A stretch of 64,000 nt of DNA from Linanthus parryae (lineage: Eukaryota > Streptophyta > Magnoliopsida > Ericales > Polemoniaceae): contig JALGPY010000010.1 in the NCBI GenBank assembly GCA_023055425.1, positions 19,069,363 to 19,133,362 of the forward strand, given 5' to 3'. A program made the position numbers and the translations under genes. Positions 20,872 through 31,590 of the stretch are shown here, piece by piece. The notes beneath the pieces were generated by a model. The model did no database searches. It was given only the letters and a program-made list of their open reading frames with translations, and was not told the origin of the DNA. Position 1 is the first letter of the stretch. Each line of letters starts with the position of its first letter.

Positions 20872-22566
20872 ATGAGTAATGTAGGAGATGGTGGATTCTC
20901 ACAAGGAAGGGCAGCCAACAGACCTCCATTGTTCTGTGGTGACAACTTCATGCATTGGAAGGCATTGATGAAGATGTTCATCATAGATCATGACATGGAA
21001 CTATGGTCAATAGTTCAGAATAGTCCTCATGAGTACTACACTACAATTGATGGAGTCAGAATTGTCAAGTCTGAGGAAAATCTCTCAGTTACTGAACTGG
21101 AAAAGGTATCCAAAAATTACAAAGCTATGAATTTGCTACACTGTGCTTTAAATGCACATGAGTTCAACAGAGTGTCAAACTGAAAGAGTGCCAAAGAAGT
21201 GTGGGATAAACTGGTGGTGACATATGAAGGAACCAGCCAGGTTAAGCAGACTAAAATCAACATACTTCTGAGGCAATATGAGTTGTTCAAGATGAATTCA
21301 GATGAGACCATCAAGGAAATGTTCAAAAGATTTACTGATGTGGTAAACAATCTGGAGTCATTGGGAAAGAAGTTCTCAAATGAAGAAAAGGTCAGAAAGA
21401 TTCTGAGAAGTTTGCCAAAAGTAAAGTGGGAGCCAAAGACAACAACCTTTGAGGAAGCTCAGGACTTGAGTCTTCTTCAGCTAGATGATCTACAAGGAAA
21501 GCTGCTCACTCATGAAATGTCTATGAAGGATGTGTAAGGTGATCTGAGTGAAAATATCAGGAACCTAGCTCTTAAGGCAAAAGACAGTGAAAAATCTCAA
21601 AGCCTTGAGACTGAGGAGGAACCTGATGATGAAGAGGCGTTAGCATTAATCTCCAAGGCCTTGGCCAGGATTCTAAAAAAGAAAAGAAACTGTGGTAACA
21701 GGGATTACAACAGAAAGAGATCAAGACCCTCAGGCAGCAAGGATCACAAAGGTAAATCTTCATCACAGTCACATAAAAATAAAGTAATGAATTATTTTGA
21801 GTGTGGTGATGCAGATCATTTAGTAAGGGACTGTCCGCAAAAGAAGAAGAACATGAACTTTCAGAAAAAGGATAGTGATAACAGAAGGAAGAAAGCCATG
21901 ATGGCTTCTTGGAGTGATTCTGATTCATCAAGTGATTCAGACACAGAAGAAGAGCAAGCAAACTTATGCTTCATGGCAAAGCATAATGAGGAAGTTCATC
22001 AGACAAACACATTGAAGACATAGTAAAAAATTTACTTGCTAGTCCTTATGATGTACTTCCTGAAATTCTCAACAGTATGTTTTTGAATGAGGAAAGTTAT
22101 AGAAATGAGATTTCTGCTTTAAAGATTAAGATTCATGAGCAGGTAAAAGAAAACCTGGACCTAGTATTTTCAAACAAAACTATTGAAGTTTCTAAGACAA
22201 AGCTGAAAAAAGACTTCAAGGCCTTGGACAGCAGGTTCAAAGTCTTGAAGGTACAGATAAAAGAGGTTGTTGATCAAAACACTCTTTTAACTGAAAAATA
22301 TGCTGATCTAAAGACTCATTCTGAGAATTTAGAACAACAGATCTGCTCTTTGACTGAGAAACTTCAAGATTCCAAAAAGGTCCTAGCAGACAAAGTGGAG
22401 GAAGTCTGAAATCAATGCATAAAAGTGGGATTGGCTATAATCCAAATTTTCCAAAGAAAGGCCATACTACTTTTGTCAAATCTGGTAGCAGACATTCTCC
22501 AAAATGTCATTATTGTGGAAAAATTGGTCATGTCAGATTAACTTGTCCCTTCAGAAGATCATAACC
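20872..22566 (+). pseudogene. gag, SIRE-like copy 2, broken
   Basis: Starts MSNVGDGGFSQGRAANRPPL at ATG 20,872. The capsid part (LWSIVQNSPHEYY, then AKEVWDKLVVTYEG and VRKILRSLPKVKWEPKTT) matches the UBN2-type copia gag. In-frame stops are TGA at 21,181 and TAA at 21,535. A first zinc knuckle near 21,790 reads YFECGDADHLVRDC, so its first Cys has become Tyr. A coiled-coil segment follows after a frame change (22,077-22,409). A second, intact knuckle, CHYCGKIGHVRLTC, lies near 22,506-22,547. Gag packages genomic RNA into virus-like particles. WVPKG (near 22,625) and the protease follow. The end is taken at the stop near 22,561. Confidence 0.88.
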
Positions 22567-22721
22567 TCACATTATGAGGAATACATATCCTTATCAGCTT
22601 AAGGGACAGGTTAGGCAGATTTGGGTTCCAAAAGGAATTAGGCCACCAAATATGGCTGATTCTGAGTATGACTCAAAGTTCTGCACTTGGTCTTATAGCC
22701 TGTTGAAGCAATGATTTCTTT

Positions 22722-23645
22722 TTGCAGGATGTCACCAAGGCCTTGAAAGATCATAAATGGATATCAGACAGTGGATGTTCCAGACATATGAGTGGAAAAA
22801 GGTCTCTCTTTACTGAACTTACAGAAAAATATGGAGGAACAATCACACTTGGTGACAAAGCAAAGTGCAATATCATTGGTATTGGTAGTATTGGTAATAG
22901 TTCTACAAATTCTATATCTGATGTTTATCTGGTAGATGGACTTAAGTATAATTTGCTTAGTATCTCTCAGTTGTGTGATAAAGGTTATAAAGCTGTATTT
23001 GACAAGGAGAAATGTGTGGTGCAAGATGAGAAATCTGGTGATTGCATACTCACTGCTCCTAGATCATATAATCTATATGCTATGAATACTAACAGTATTG
23101 CAGGTGATAAGCTAAAATGCCTTAAAGGCCTTGAATGAAGATTCAAAGCTTTGGCACAGAAAGCTTGGGCATATTAGTATACATACTTTGAATAAACTCA
23201 TCTCAAAGGACTTGGTAAGAGGTTTACAATCACAAAAATTTTCAGATGATGAGGTTTGCAAGGCATGTGTACAAGGTAAACAGAACAGAAGCTCTTTCAA
23301 GCCAAAGAACTTTGTAAGTACTTCTAGACCCTTAGAATTGCTGCATATGGACTTGTGTGGTCCTATGAGAGTTCAGACCCCAAAAGGGAAGAGGTATATG
23401 CTTGTTATAATTGATAATTATTCTAGATTTACTTGGGTGATGTTTATTAGAGACAAAACTGAAGCTTTATCTGAGTTTTCTAGACTGTGCAAAGAACTTC
23501 AAACTTTGAAAACTTACCTGTTGCATCCTTTAGAAGTGATCATGGTAGAGAGTTTGATCAACTTGACTTTGATTTGTTTTGTGCAAAGCATGGCATTTCA
23601 CACAACTTTTCTGCACCTAGAACTCCACATCAAAATGGAGTAGTT
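22722..23645 (+). pseudogene. pol part 1: protease, pre-integrase zinc domain and integrase core start
   Basis: WISDSGCSRHMSG places the protease DSG active site at 22,767-22,775. The pre-integrase domain reads LWHRKLGHIS...CKACVQGK (23,146-23,285). The integrase core begins HMDLCGPM near 23,345. A frameshift near 23,515 hides SDHGREFDQ, which is still readable in the next frame, and a TAA at 23,646 replaces the Glu of GVVERKN. The protease frame ends in TGA at 23,136, just overlapping the next frame at 23,131, another frameshift. The family roles are polyprotein processing and cDNA insertion into host DNA. Confidence 0.88.
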
Positions 23646-24473
23646 TAAAGGAAAAATAGAACACTTGAGGATATGTCCAGAACCATGCTGCTTGAAAGTA
23701 ATTTGCCAACGTTTTTATGGGCAGAAGCTGTTAATACAGCCAATTATGTGCTGAATAGATGCTTGATCAGACCTATTTTGAAAAAGACTCCCTATGAACT
23801 GTTTAAAGGGAGAAAGCCTACTATTTCTTATTTTAAGCCCTTTGGTTGTATATGTTTTGTGCATATTAATGGTAGAGACAATCTTGGTAAGTTTGATGCT
23901 AGAAGTGATGAAGGTGTATTTCTTGGATATTCTCAAACTAGCAAAGTTTATAGAGTTTATAATAGAAAAACCAAGATTGTGGAAGAGAGCATTCATGTAA
24001 TTTTTGATGAAAGTACTAAGGATTCTCTGAGTGAAAGTTTTGCAGATCCAGATTTAAACAAGCATGAATCAGATGATGATGCTGTGAAAGAAGATAAAGG
24101 CAAAACTATTGTACAGAATCAACCAGCAGAATCTCAAGGTCTTGAACCTCCTGCTGAACCAAAATCTCAAAGCCTTGAGACAGAAGCTGAAACTTTCTAT
24201 GATGCTCCCTCTACTGTTTCAAGGACTCAAAGCCTTGAAGGAGAATACTCCTGGGTACCAAGAAAGAAGTTTAAGTATCTTGCAAACCATCCAGATGACA
24301 ACATTATATCAGATCCATCAACTGGAACACAGACAAGAGGACAGTTAAAGAACTTGTGTGCTTTTAGTGCATTTGTATCTTTGATTGAGCCTAAGAATAC
24401 CAAGGAAGCTCTGGAAGATGAAGAATGGATTATTGCAATGCAGAGTGAGCTGAATGAGTTTTAAAGGAACAAG
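23646..24473 (+). pseudogene. pol part 2: integrase C-terminal half and linker to RT
   Basis: One frame from just after the TAA at 23,646 to TAA at 24,462. It contains RTMLLESNLPTFLWAEAVNT, the typical copia integrase helix region, then DEGVFLGYSQTSKVYRVYN. The variable linker follows, with SQGLE, SQSLE and TQSLE encoded by copies of the CAAAGCCTTGAG word at about 24,133, 24,164 and 24,227. It ends EEWIIAMQSELNEF, the entry to RT. Confidence 0.85.
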
Positions 24474-25922
24474 GTGTGGAATATGGTCCCCAGACCTAAA
24501 GAGAAGTCCGTTATTGGAACCAGATGGGTATTTAGAAACAAGCTTGATGAGAATGGCAAAGTGGTAAGAAATAAATCCAGATTGGTAGCTCATGGATATA
24601 ATCAGGAAGAAGGTATAGACTATGAGGAGACTTTTGCTCCTATTTTCAGGTTAGAAGCTATTAGAATACTTCTTGCATTTGCATCTCACAACCACATGAA
24701 GCTTTATCAAATGGATGTTAAATGTGCTTTTCTAAATGGATATTTACAAGAAGATGTTTTTGTAGCACAACCTCCTGGTTTTGAAGATGAAAATTTTCAG
24801 GATCATATTTATAAACTGGATAAAGCTCTTTATGGTTTAAAACAAGCTCCGAGGGCTTGGTATGACAGACTTTCAAAATTTATACTTGAAAACAATTTCA
24901 GAAGAGGCTTAGTTGACAAAACTCTTTTCATTAAACACCAACAAAGTGATTTGTTAGTAGTTCAGATTTATGTAGATGATATATTATTTGGTGCTACTAA
25001 TGATGCTCTTTCAAAAGAGTTTTCTAGTCTGATGTGCAGGGAGTTTGAGATGAGCCTAATGGGTGAACTGAATTTCTTTCTTGGACTTCATATATTACAA
25101 ATGAAGAAAGGAATTTTTGTGCATCAAGGAAAATATACCAAGGACTTACTGAATAAGTACAATATGTCACAGTCCAAGGTGCTTAAGACCCCTATGAGTT
25201 CATCACTCTCTTTAGACAAAGATTCAACTGGTAAGAGTGTGAATCAGAAGGAATACAGAGGTATGATTGGATCACTATTATATTTAACTGCTAGCAGACC
25301 TGACATTATGTTCAGTGTCTGTATGTGTGCTAGATTTCAAGAAGATCCTAAGGAACGTCATCTAACTGCAGTTAAAAGAATTTTCAGATATTTGAATGGA
25401 ACTAGAGACTTAGGGCTTTGGTATCCAAGAAGATCTAATTTTATGTTGAGTGGCTATTCAGATGCAGATTTTGCAGGTTATAAAGTAGACAGGAAAAGTA
25501 CTTCTGGATGCTGTCAATTTCTTGGATCTTCATTGATCAGTTGGCATTCCAAAAAGCAAAATTCTGTAGCATTATCAACTGCAGAAGCTGAATACATTGC
25601 AGCTGGTGCTTGCGGTTCATAAGTGTTATGGATTGCTCAGCAACTTAGAGATCTTGGCTACAACTTCAGAAATGTGCCAATTCATTGTGACAATACAAGT
25701 GCTATCTCAATCTCTAAGAATCCAGTTCAGCACTCAAGGACAAAGCACATAGATGCGAGACATCTTTTCCCTAGAGATAATGCAGAACAAGGTGATGTTG
25801 TTTTAAATTTTATCTCTACTTCAATGCAGATTGCTGATATTTTCACTAAACCTTTGCCAGATGATAGGTTTTCATCTCTAAGGCTTGAATTGGGGATGTT
25901 AAACAAGGTTGCATTGGTTTAG
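24474..25922 (+). pseudogene. pol part 3: reverse transcriptase and RNase H
   Basis: Copia RT from SVIGTRWVFRNKLDENG, through YQMDVKCAFLNG and LYGLKQAPRAWYDRL, to the catalytic YVDD at 24,969-24,980. LTASRPDIMFSVCMCARFQ follows. RNase H includes YSDADFAGYKVDRKSTSGCC and ALSTAEAEYIAA. A TAA at 25,620 replaces the Gln of SQVLW, after which the frame resumes (HCDNTSAISISKNPV, then ADIFTKPLPDDRF) to the natural stop at 25,922. Apart from that stop and the one at 24,462, this is the best preserved coding block of the element. Confidence 0.92.
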
Positions 25923-26368
25923 GGGGAGTATTAGTACCTATATGTGTATATGTGCTGGAATCTCAAAGCCTTGAGATTATACTTTCTGAAGCCTTGAAAG
26001 TATAGCTCAAAGCTTAAAGTTTCTCAAACTGCAGAAAATCTCAAAGCCTTGAGATTGTTCTCCAGGTCTTGATAATATCTGTAATTTTTTTTAAAAATTG
26101 GATCATCAAATATTATATCTTATCTTTTTAGATAACTGTATAATATTTGAATTACTCAGAGAATTTTCTAAAATATCCCAAAAAGATTTTTCAAGATTCT
26201 ATTTTTGCATGTAGATATTGCAGAGTCCTTTTATGACTCATCCTTTTCAACCTACTGAAGCTGAAAGTCAGGGCTTTTTCTTCTCATTCTCTTCCAATTT
26301 TCTGCGACTACTCTCTCTCTCTCAATTCCTCTCAATCACATTCTCTTCTCAAAACCCTAAACCCTAAA

Positions 26369-28141
26369 ATGGAGCGCAAATCAGCCAGAATTCAGCAACA
26401 GGGAAAGCCCTCTGGCAGATCCGAGAAGAGAGCAAACAAGAAGGAGAAAATTGTGATTTCTGATTCAGATTCAGATTCAGAAAATACTCAAAGCTTACAT
26501 GAGGATACCCCTCTTGCAAAGAAGTCAAGGACAGAGAAGGGAGATGAAGGCTCAAGTGTTGATCCAAAACAGGAGACTCAAGGTGGTGATCAACCTAGGT
26601 CAGAGAAGAAGAAAGGGGGAGAAAAGAAAAAGGCTACTGAAGAGGAAAAAGGGAAGTCAACTCAGGAGAACCAGAAGAAACCAACCGAAGGAGTACAAGA
26701 AAAGACCAAACCCTCTGAGAAGAAGACTAGGGTTAAGCAAGTTGCTGCTGCAACTAAGAAAGGATATCAAGGTAAGAATGTACTTCCAACTGAGTGGTTT
26801 ATCAGTTCTGAAGTTAGAACAGTTTGGATGCAAGGGTATGCATCATCTAAAGTGGCTTTCTGTAGCATGATTTCTGATGAGTTGTTGGATAAACTTGACA
26901 TAGAATGCATGAGAAAATTGAGGGAAACTGCTGTTTGGAAATATTTAAATCCAAGTTCAAAGGCTTATCCTAGGTTAACTAGGTTATTTTATCTGAAATT
27001 GGTGTCTGAAGGTGATGATAGAATGGTTTTAACATTCTAAAGTGGCTGGTGTGGATTTAAGGTTAGATCATAGGACTTTTGCCAAAGTCTTGGGCATTCC
27101 TAGGAAATATAATTTTGGAGATTATCCTGATAGGAAGGAGTGTTTGGATAAGGCAAATGAGATGTTCTTTGTTGAAGGTGTTCCCTCTGGTCCAAAGCAG
27201 TTGACACACTCTATGCTCAACTGTGAAGCCAAGATTTTGTTTACTATCTTGATGAGGAGTGTAATTCCGAGGGAGAACTCAAGAGAGTTGGTAAGTGATA
27301 AAGTTCTGATTTTGATGTATCTGATATCTCAAGGGTTTGTGATAGATCTGCCAACAATTGTTATGGAGCTTATGATTTATTGTGCAACCAGGACTAGAAA
27401 CCATCCTCTTCCATATGCCAACCTGTTACCTCTTTTCTTTGAATATTTTGATGTGCCTATGAAAGGATAAGAAAAGATTACTGGAGGTTTTGGTTGATAG
27501 ATGAGACTGCACTTCAGAGGATTGGGGTAGTTCAGACTGGGAAAGGGCATTGGAAATTTTATTATGATTTGTCAAAGGAGGAACTTGCTGAGAAGGAGTT
27601 TCTGAAGCCTAAGGGGACTGCATCTGGGAAAGGACAAGCCAATGAGGATTACTCTCTGCTGGTTGAGAAGTTAGAAGATCAGCAGGTTGAGATTGAAGAT
27701 CTCAGACAAAGGTTGTTTGACCTGTCAACTGAATTTCTTCAGTTCAAGGGCTTGATGAATACTATAAATGGGAAGTTAGATGTTGTCATCAAGGGCTTGA
27801 ATCTGGAGAAGATACCTTCTGCTACTAGTCATGACACCAGTGTGGATTCAGAAGAGAAGCTAGGAGATTTTCTAAAGAAGAAGAAGCCAATTCCAGTGGT
27901 GCTAGCTTCAAAAGACTTGTTTGAACAAACTGCTGAAGAAGATGCTGATGAAGATACAGGTGTTGATGCAGCTACAGAGGTAGATTCAGTGCAGGCTAAG
28001 AAGAAAGTGGATGAGATAATTCAAGAAGTGGTTCCTGAAGTTGAAGCTGAACAAGAAGGTAATCAGTCTGCAGAAGAAGCTGCAAGTGAGGAAGAAATTG
28101 GGGAAGGCTCAGAGAAAGGCCATACATCAAAGAAGAAGTGA
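26369..28141 (+). pseudogene. Third ORF of SIRE-like copy 2 (post-pol accessory protein), broken
   Basis: Starts MERKSARIQQQGKPSGR. It has a strongly charged Lys/Glu/Ser region (residues about 1-130), then a folded-looking part (LPTEWFISSEVRTVWMQGY, VWKYLNPSSKAYPRLTRLFY). After a +1 shift at about 27,040 it continues DLRLDHRTFAKVLGIPRKYN. After a second shift near 27,465 come DYWRFWLIDETALQRIG, a coiled coil (LVEKLEDQQVEIEDLRQRLF) and an acidic tail. Original length was about 590 residues. The middle resembles the plant transposon-protein family found in extra ORFs of LTR elements. SIRE-type elements are known for an env-like ORF in this place, but I see no clear signal peptide or membrane segment. 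Function unknown. Confidence 0.7.
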
Positions 28142-28530
28142 AGATCAGAGACTGCCAAAGCCTTGACCTTCTATCTCATTGTCTTCTATCTTTTCTGTCT
28201 CAAGGCCTTGACTTTTTAGCTAGTTTTTTTTTTTTTAAGTTTAGTTTCAAAAACTGAGTAATGATCCTACATTTTTTCAACCTTATTTGATGAAAGTCAA
28301 AAAGGGGGAGAATGTATGTGTTTTTTGTTTGCAGTATTTGGATTAGTAATAATAAGAGGTGCCTTTAGTTATTTTGGTGAATTTTTATTTCTGTGGTAAT
28401 TTGTAATATTTATTCTTAATGGTTATCTGTTTGGGTTCAGTTTATATTTTGTATCTGCAGATTGTGGTTATTTAATTTTTGAATATGAGTGGCAGGAAGA
28501 TCTATGCAAGACTGTAGGTTTTGTCTTTCA

Positions 28531-28543
28531 TCAAGGGGGAGAT
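28531..28543 (+). other. Polypurine tract
   Basis: CAAGGGGGAGAT lies directly before the TGTTGAG start of the 3' LTR and is the plus-strand primer. A similar GGTTTAGGGGGAG occurs right after the pol stop (about 25,916-25,928) and at the pol end of copy 1 (near 13,744), a possible second, central tract. Confidence 0.75.
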
Positions 28544-30052
28544 TGTTGAGTCAAGATCCCTGAATGTGCTTTGACTGGTGATTGTTTTGAGTGATGAAAG
28601 ACAAAAGGCTTAGACATAAGCAGCAAAGGCATTTCAGTTATCTCAAGGCCTTGAGATTGACTGAACTTCAAAGCCTTGAGTTATCTTATCCTGCTATGTG
28701 TTCTAACATGTTTGTGTTTGAAGAAATTGGATATCTGATTATAGAAATCAGTGTTGTATGGTATATACTTTTGGTTTATGCTATTTTTATATATAACAAA
28801 ATTGCAGATGATCAGAACAGGAAGAATAAAAGTTATCTGGGTTTAACTTTGAATTTCTGTGAAGCAAGTTCAGAGCTCCAAGGCCTTGAGATGAGCCTTG
28901 AGCTGCTGACAGTTTTTACAGAACTTAATTGATTCTTTCTTGCAGGTTATGACTCTTAGTATTGTGATTATTTACTCACTTCTAAGTGTCTTGAACTTGT
29001 TTATCATGATGTATTTGTTCTAGAGGATATGCAGGTTATTGTTCTAAATTTATTAAACAGTTTTATCAGAAACTGTATAACCAAACAGTTTTAGTACTGC
29101 TAGTTGGCTGGTATTTGTTGTTGCAGTTTTTTTCATGCTGTTGCAGGGTTGTTAAACGTGCAGGAGATATCTCAACAAACTCCAACGGATATCCACCTGA
29201 AGCTGTTTGAATTTAAGTTGAAAACAGAAGGAGGATTTGTAGGAACTGAGATCCTAAAATCTCTCAATCAGTTGCAGCTGTGGATAAAAGAGACTAGTTT
29301 GAATTTTGAAAGAAAGACAGGGGATTGCAGAATACTCTGAGAGGTGTGAAAAATTCGTGGGAGATCATCCATTCAAACACACAATCATTCAAGCTTCATT
29401 CCAGACTTCTGAAGATCAAATCAATCCAGTTTTCCAGAAGATTACTTCCAGGCTTCAACAACTTATTTTCATACTGTGTTCTTCATCTGTACTTCCATCT
29501 GTGTATCTCTATATTATCTTAAACCTCACTTAACCTAGTGGTTAGTTGTTCAAGTGAACAACAAGAGGTTCTTGTTAGCTCAACAGTTAGTAGCTGGAAC
29601 TAGATAGGTTTGGAACCACAAGCTGTATAGGTGTAAGGGAAATCACTTAGGCTTGAAGATCTAGGGCTGTTTCTGTGTGAGTAATAAGAAGTGTTTGCCC
29701 AATTCTGGTGGGATTAGATCCCTCAGGCAGAGATTAGGTCCATTGGGACTGAACTCTTTAAATTGCTTTGTGTTCTTTACTTTTCTGTTTGATTATTAAT
29801 CTGCTGCACACAACTAAAATCAAACTGGGGTTTAAAAGCTGTTTAGAATTGTTCACAGCTCAAGGCCTTGAAGCTTACATTTTTGCCTTAGTGAGTTTCA
29901 GACAGTTTACAAAATCTCAAGGCCTTGAGATTTGGGTTTCACACAAAGCTTTCCTGTTAAACTTTAAGTTTTGCAAAAATTTTCCATACTCTATTCAACC
30001 CCCCCTTCTAGAGTATTTAGGTTCTGTATTTAGTCTACATTACACACTTTCA
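28544..30052 (+). repeat. 3' LTR of SIRE-like copy 2, complete
   Basis: 1,509 bases from TGTTGAGTCAAG to CACACTTTCA. It carries five or six CAAGGCCTTGA-type words (near 28,642, 28,669, 28,877, 29,861 and 29,917). Followed at once by Angela-like LTR sequence. Confidence 0.9.
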
Positions 30053-31182
30053 GGTAGCTATAAAGGCGTGTACTGGATATAATAAGAAGCAAGCTTAGAT
30101 ATCGTAGTGGACGTAGATAGAATTCGTCCCTCCCACATAACGGGAGCAAATATCCTAGGCCACTCGAGGGATAGTGCTTATAAAATGTCTGGCCAGACTC
30201 AAATTAATCAATATGGGATATTGATGTTATTTGCACGAATAAGGCTATTCCCAGGATCGAGAAACTATGGATTGGATATACGAGTGTGACTTTTATGTCT
30301 CGTGTCCAATTCGGATATTGGGACAAAGGGATGAGACAATTATTTGCACAAGGTTTGTCATGATGACTATTCTATTTGTTGGCTAGAATGGATGTCTTGC
30401 TAGAGGCCGCTCCATATTAGTAAATAGTTACTACCAACTAAATAGAGCCTATGGGGTCACACGCCATATAAGGGTGAACTAGACTTGGGAAATAATTAAT
30501 TAATGTGATTAATCAATTAGAAGGATCAAATCGCAACAACTTGCTAACTTAGTAGGACTAATATGCAAGTTTGCCTAATTCATGTAGAGACATGATAAGG
30601 ATTTGCCAAGGTGGCCTAATTCATGTAGAGACATGATTAGGATTAATTAGCAAATAAAACTAATCCATGTATGGACATGATTAGGACTAGGGGACTAATC
30701 CGAATTCTAGTAGGACTAGAATAAGGCCTTTAGGTAGTTAACAAGGAGTTGTTGGACTATATAAAGGATGCTCCTTCCTTCCTTCCCATACTAATTCTCA
30801 AAACATAAGTGAGTGGGAGAGAAAAGGAGAGAGAGAGCAAGTCCCAAAAGGGGCCGAACCCCCTTGGGATTGCCGCCCCCTACCCGTCGGCCTAAAGGGT
30901 GCCGCCCCACCTCTTGATGCTCCATTGTTGCTTGGTTCCTTCTTCCTCCTCCATTATTCCTAGCTAGCACAAGGATTTGGAGGATCTAGATCTCACCTCT
31001 AGGCGTGGATCAACCGTAGAGACGTGACACAATTCGCGTTTGAAGTCATCAAAGGAGAAACCCTTAGGTGTGTTATTGATTTCTTCCCTTACCATCGTTA
31101 TGTCTCTTGACTTGTGATCCTTGGAGGGTTTTGCATGGTTTATTATTGTTTCCGTTGCGCATCCATGAATCAAAATCCAACA
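30053..31182 (+). repeat. 3' LTR, Angela-like, right three quarters
   Basis: Matches 17,394-18,521 closely, including the foldback trio (30,574-30,686), TATATAAA at 30,758-30,765 and the CCAACA end. Its first 400 or so bases are gone. It is followed by ATGTA, the right copy of the target duplication (31,183-31,187). Confidence 0.9.
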
Positions 31183-31590
31183 ATGTATTATGCTGTCGTG
31201 GACCTGTAATAATCAACTAGGTCGATCCTCCTGTGCGACAATGTTCTGATTCCTTTGGACCACTTGATTGACCCCGTTGCCTCCATTAGGTGTGATCGAA
31301 GGTAGTGGAGGGTTAGGAAATGTATGTGTAGCAGCTAGCTGATTTCTGAGAAACCCAGTTTCCCTCAATGCATTGGCCACTCTAACCGCAGCAGCGACTT
31401 TGGCAGTCTATGCATATTCCGCTTTCTTGCAAATCCGCTCCGCTTCGGTTCCCTGGTTGTCCTCGAGTCTCTACCCCCTGTGCGCAAAAGCGATTCTGGA
31501 TCTCCTAACTGCGGCTATGATGCCTCGTTTTGAGAATGGGCCATGCATCGAGAGAATCATCTAAAAACACAAGTAGCACTACTGTAGCCA
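31183..31590 (-). pseudogene. Athila-like gag start (right part of the interrupted gag)
   Basis: The minus strand reads GPFSKRGIIAAVRRSRIAF, DNQGTEAERICKKAEYA, then VANALRETGFLRNQLAA and INPPLP-like sequence, as at the start of Athila-type gag, with two stops. It continues across the Angela-like insertion at 16,983. The right border with copia sequence is near 31,590. Confidence 0.65.

Larger units (their letters stand above)
19857..30052 (+). mobile_element. Ty1/copia retrotransposon, SIRE-like, with third ORF (copy 2)
   Basis: Contains a 5'-truncated 5' LTR, primer site, gag, pol in copia order (protease, integrase, RT, RNase H), an extra third ORF after pol, polypurine tract and complete 3' LTR. 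Large LTRs (1.5 kb), a two-knuckle gag, the WVPKG block before protease and an extra ORF downstream of pol together point to the SIRE/Maximus lineage. LTRs differ by a few percent by eye. At least six in-frame stops and several frameshifts make it inactive. Confidence 0.88.
16989..31182 (+). mobile_element. Angela/BARE-like Ty1/copia element, interrupted and internally deleted
   Basis: The 5' LTR (16,989-18,521), primer-binding site and leader (to 19,856) are followed not by gag-pol but by a SIRE-like element (19,857-30,052). The 3' part of the matching 3' LTR (30,053-31,182) comes next. ATGTA flanks the whole. The two LTR parts are close to identical over 1.1 kb, so this was a single insertion into an Athila-like gag. 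The SIRE-like element then entered its 3' LTR, and a deletion removed gag-pol and the left part of that LTR. The TGTTGGGATTGTGCCCTAGAGGCAA-like start (only the first bases are cited) resembles Angela/BARE LTRs. Confidence 0.85.

Noticed and set aside
26369..28141. Retroviral envelope gene
   Set aside because: Position fits SIRE env-like ORFs, but no signal peptide, fusion or transmembrane segment is visible, so it is called an accessory ORF of unknown role.
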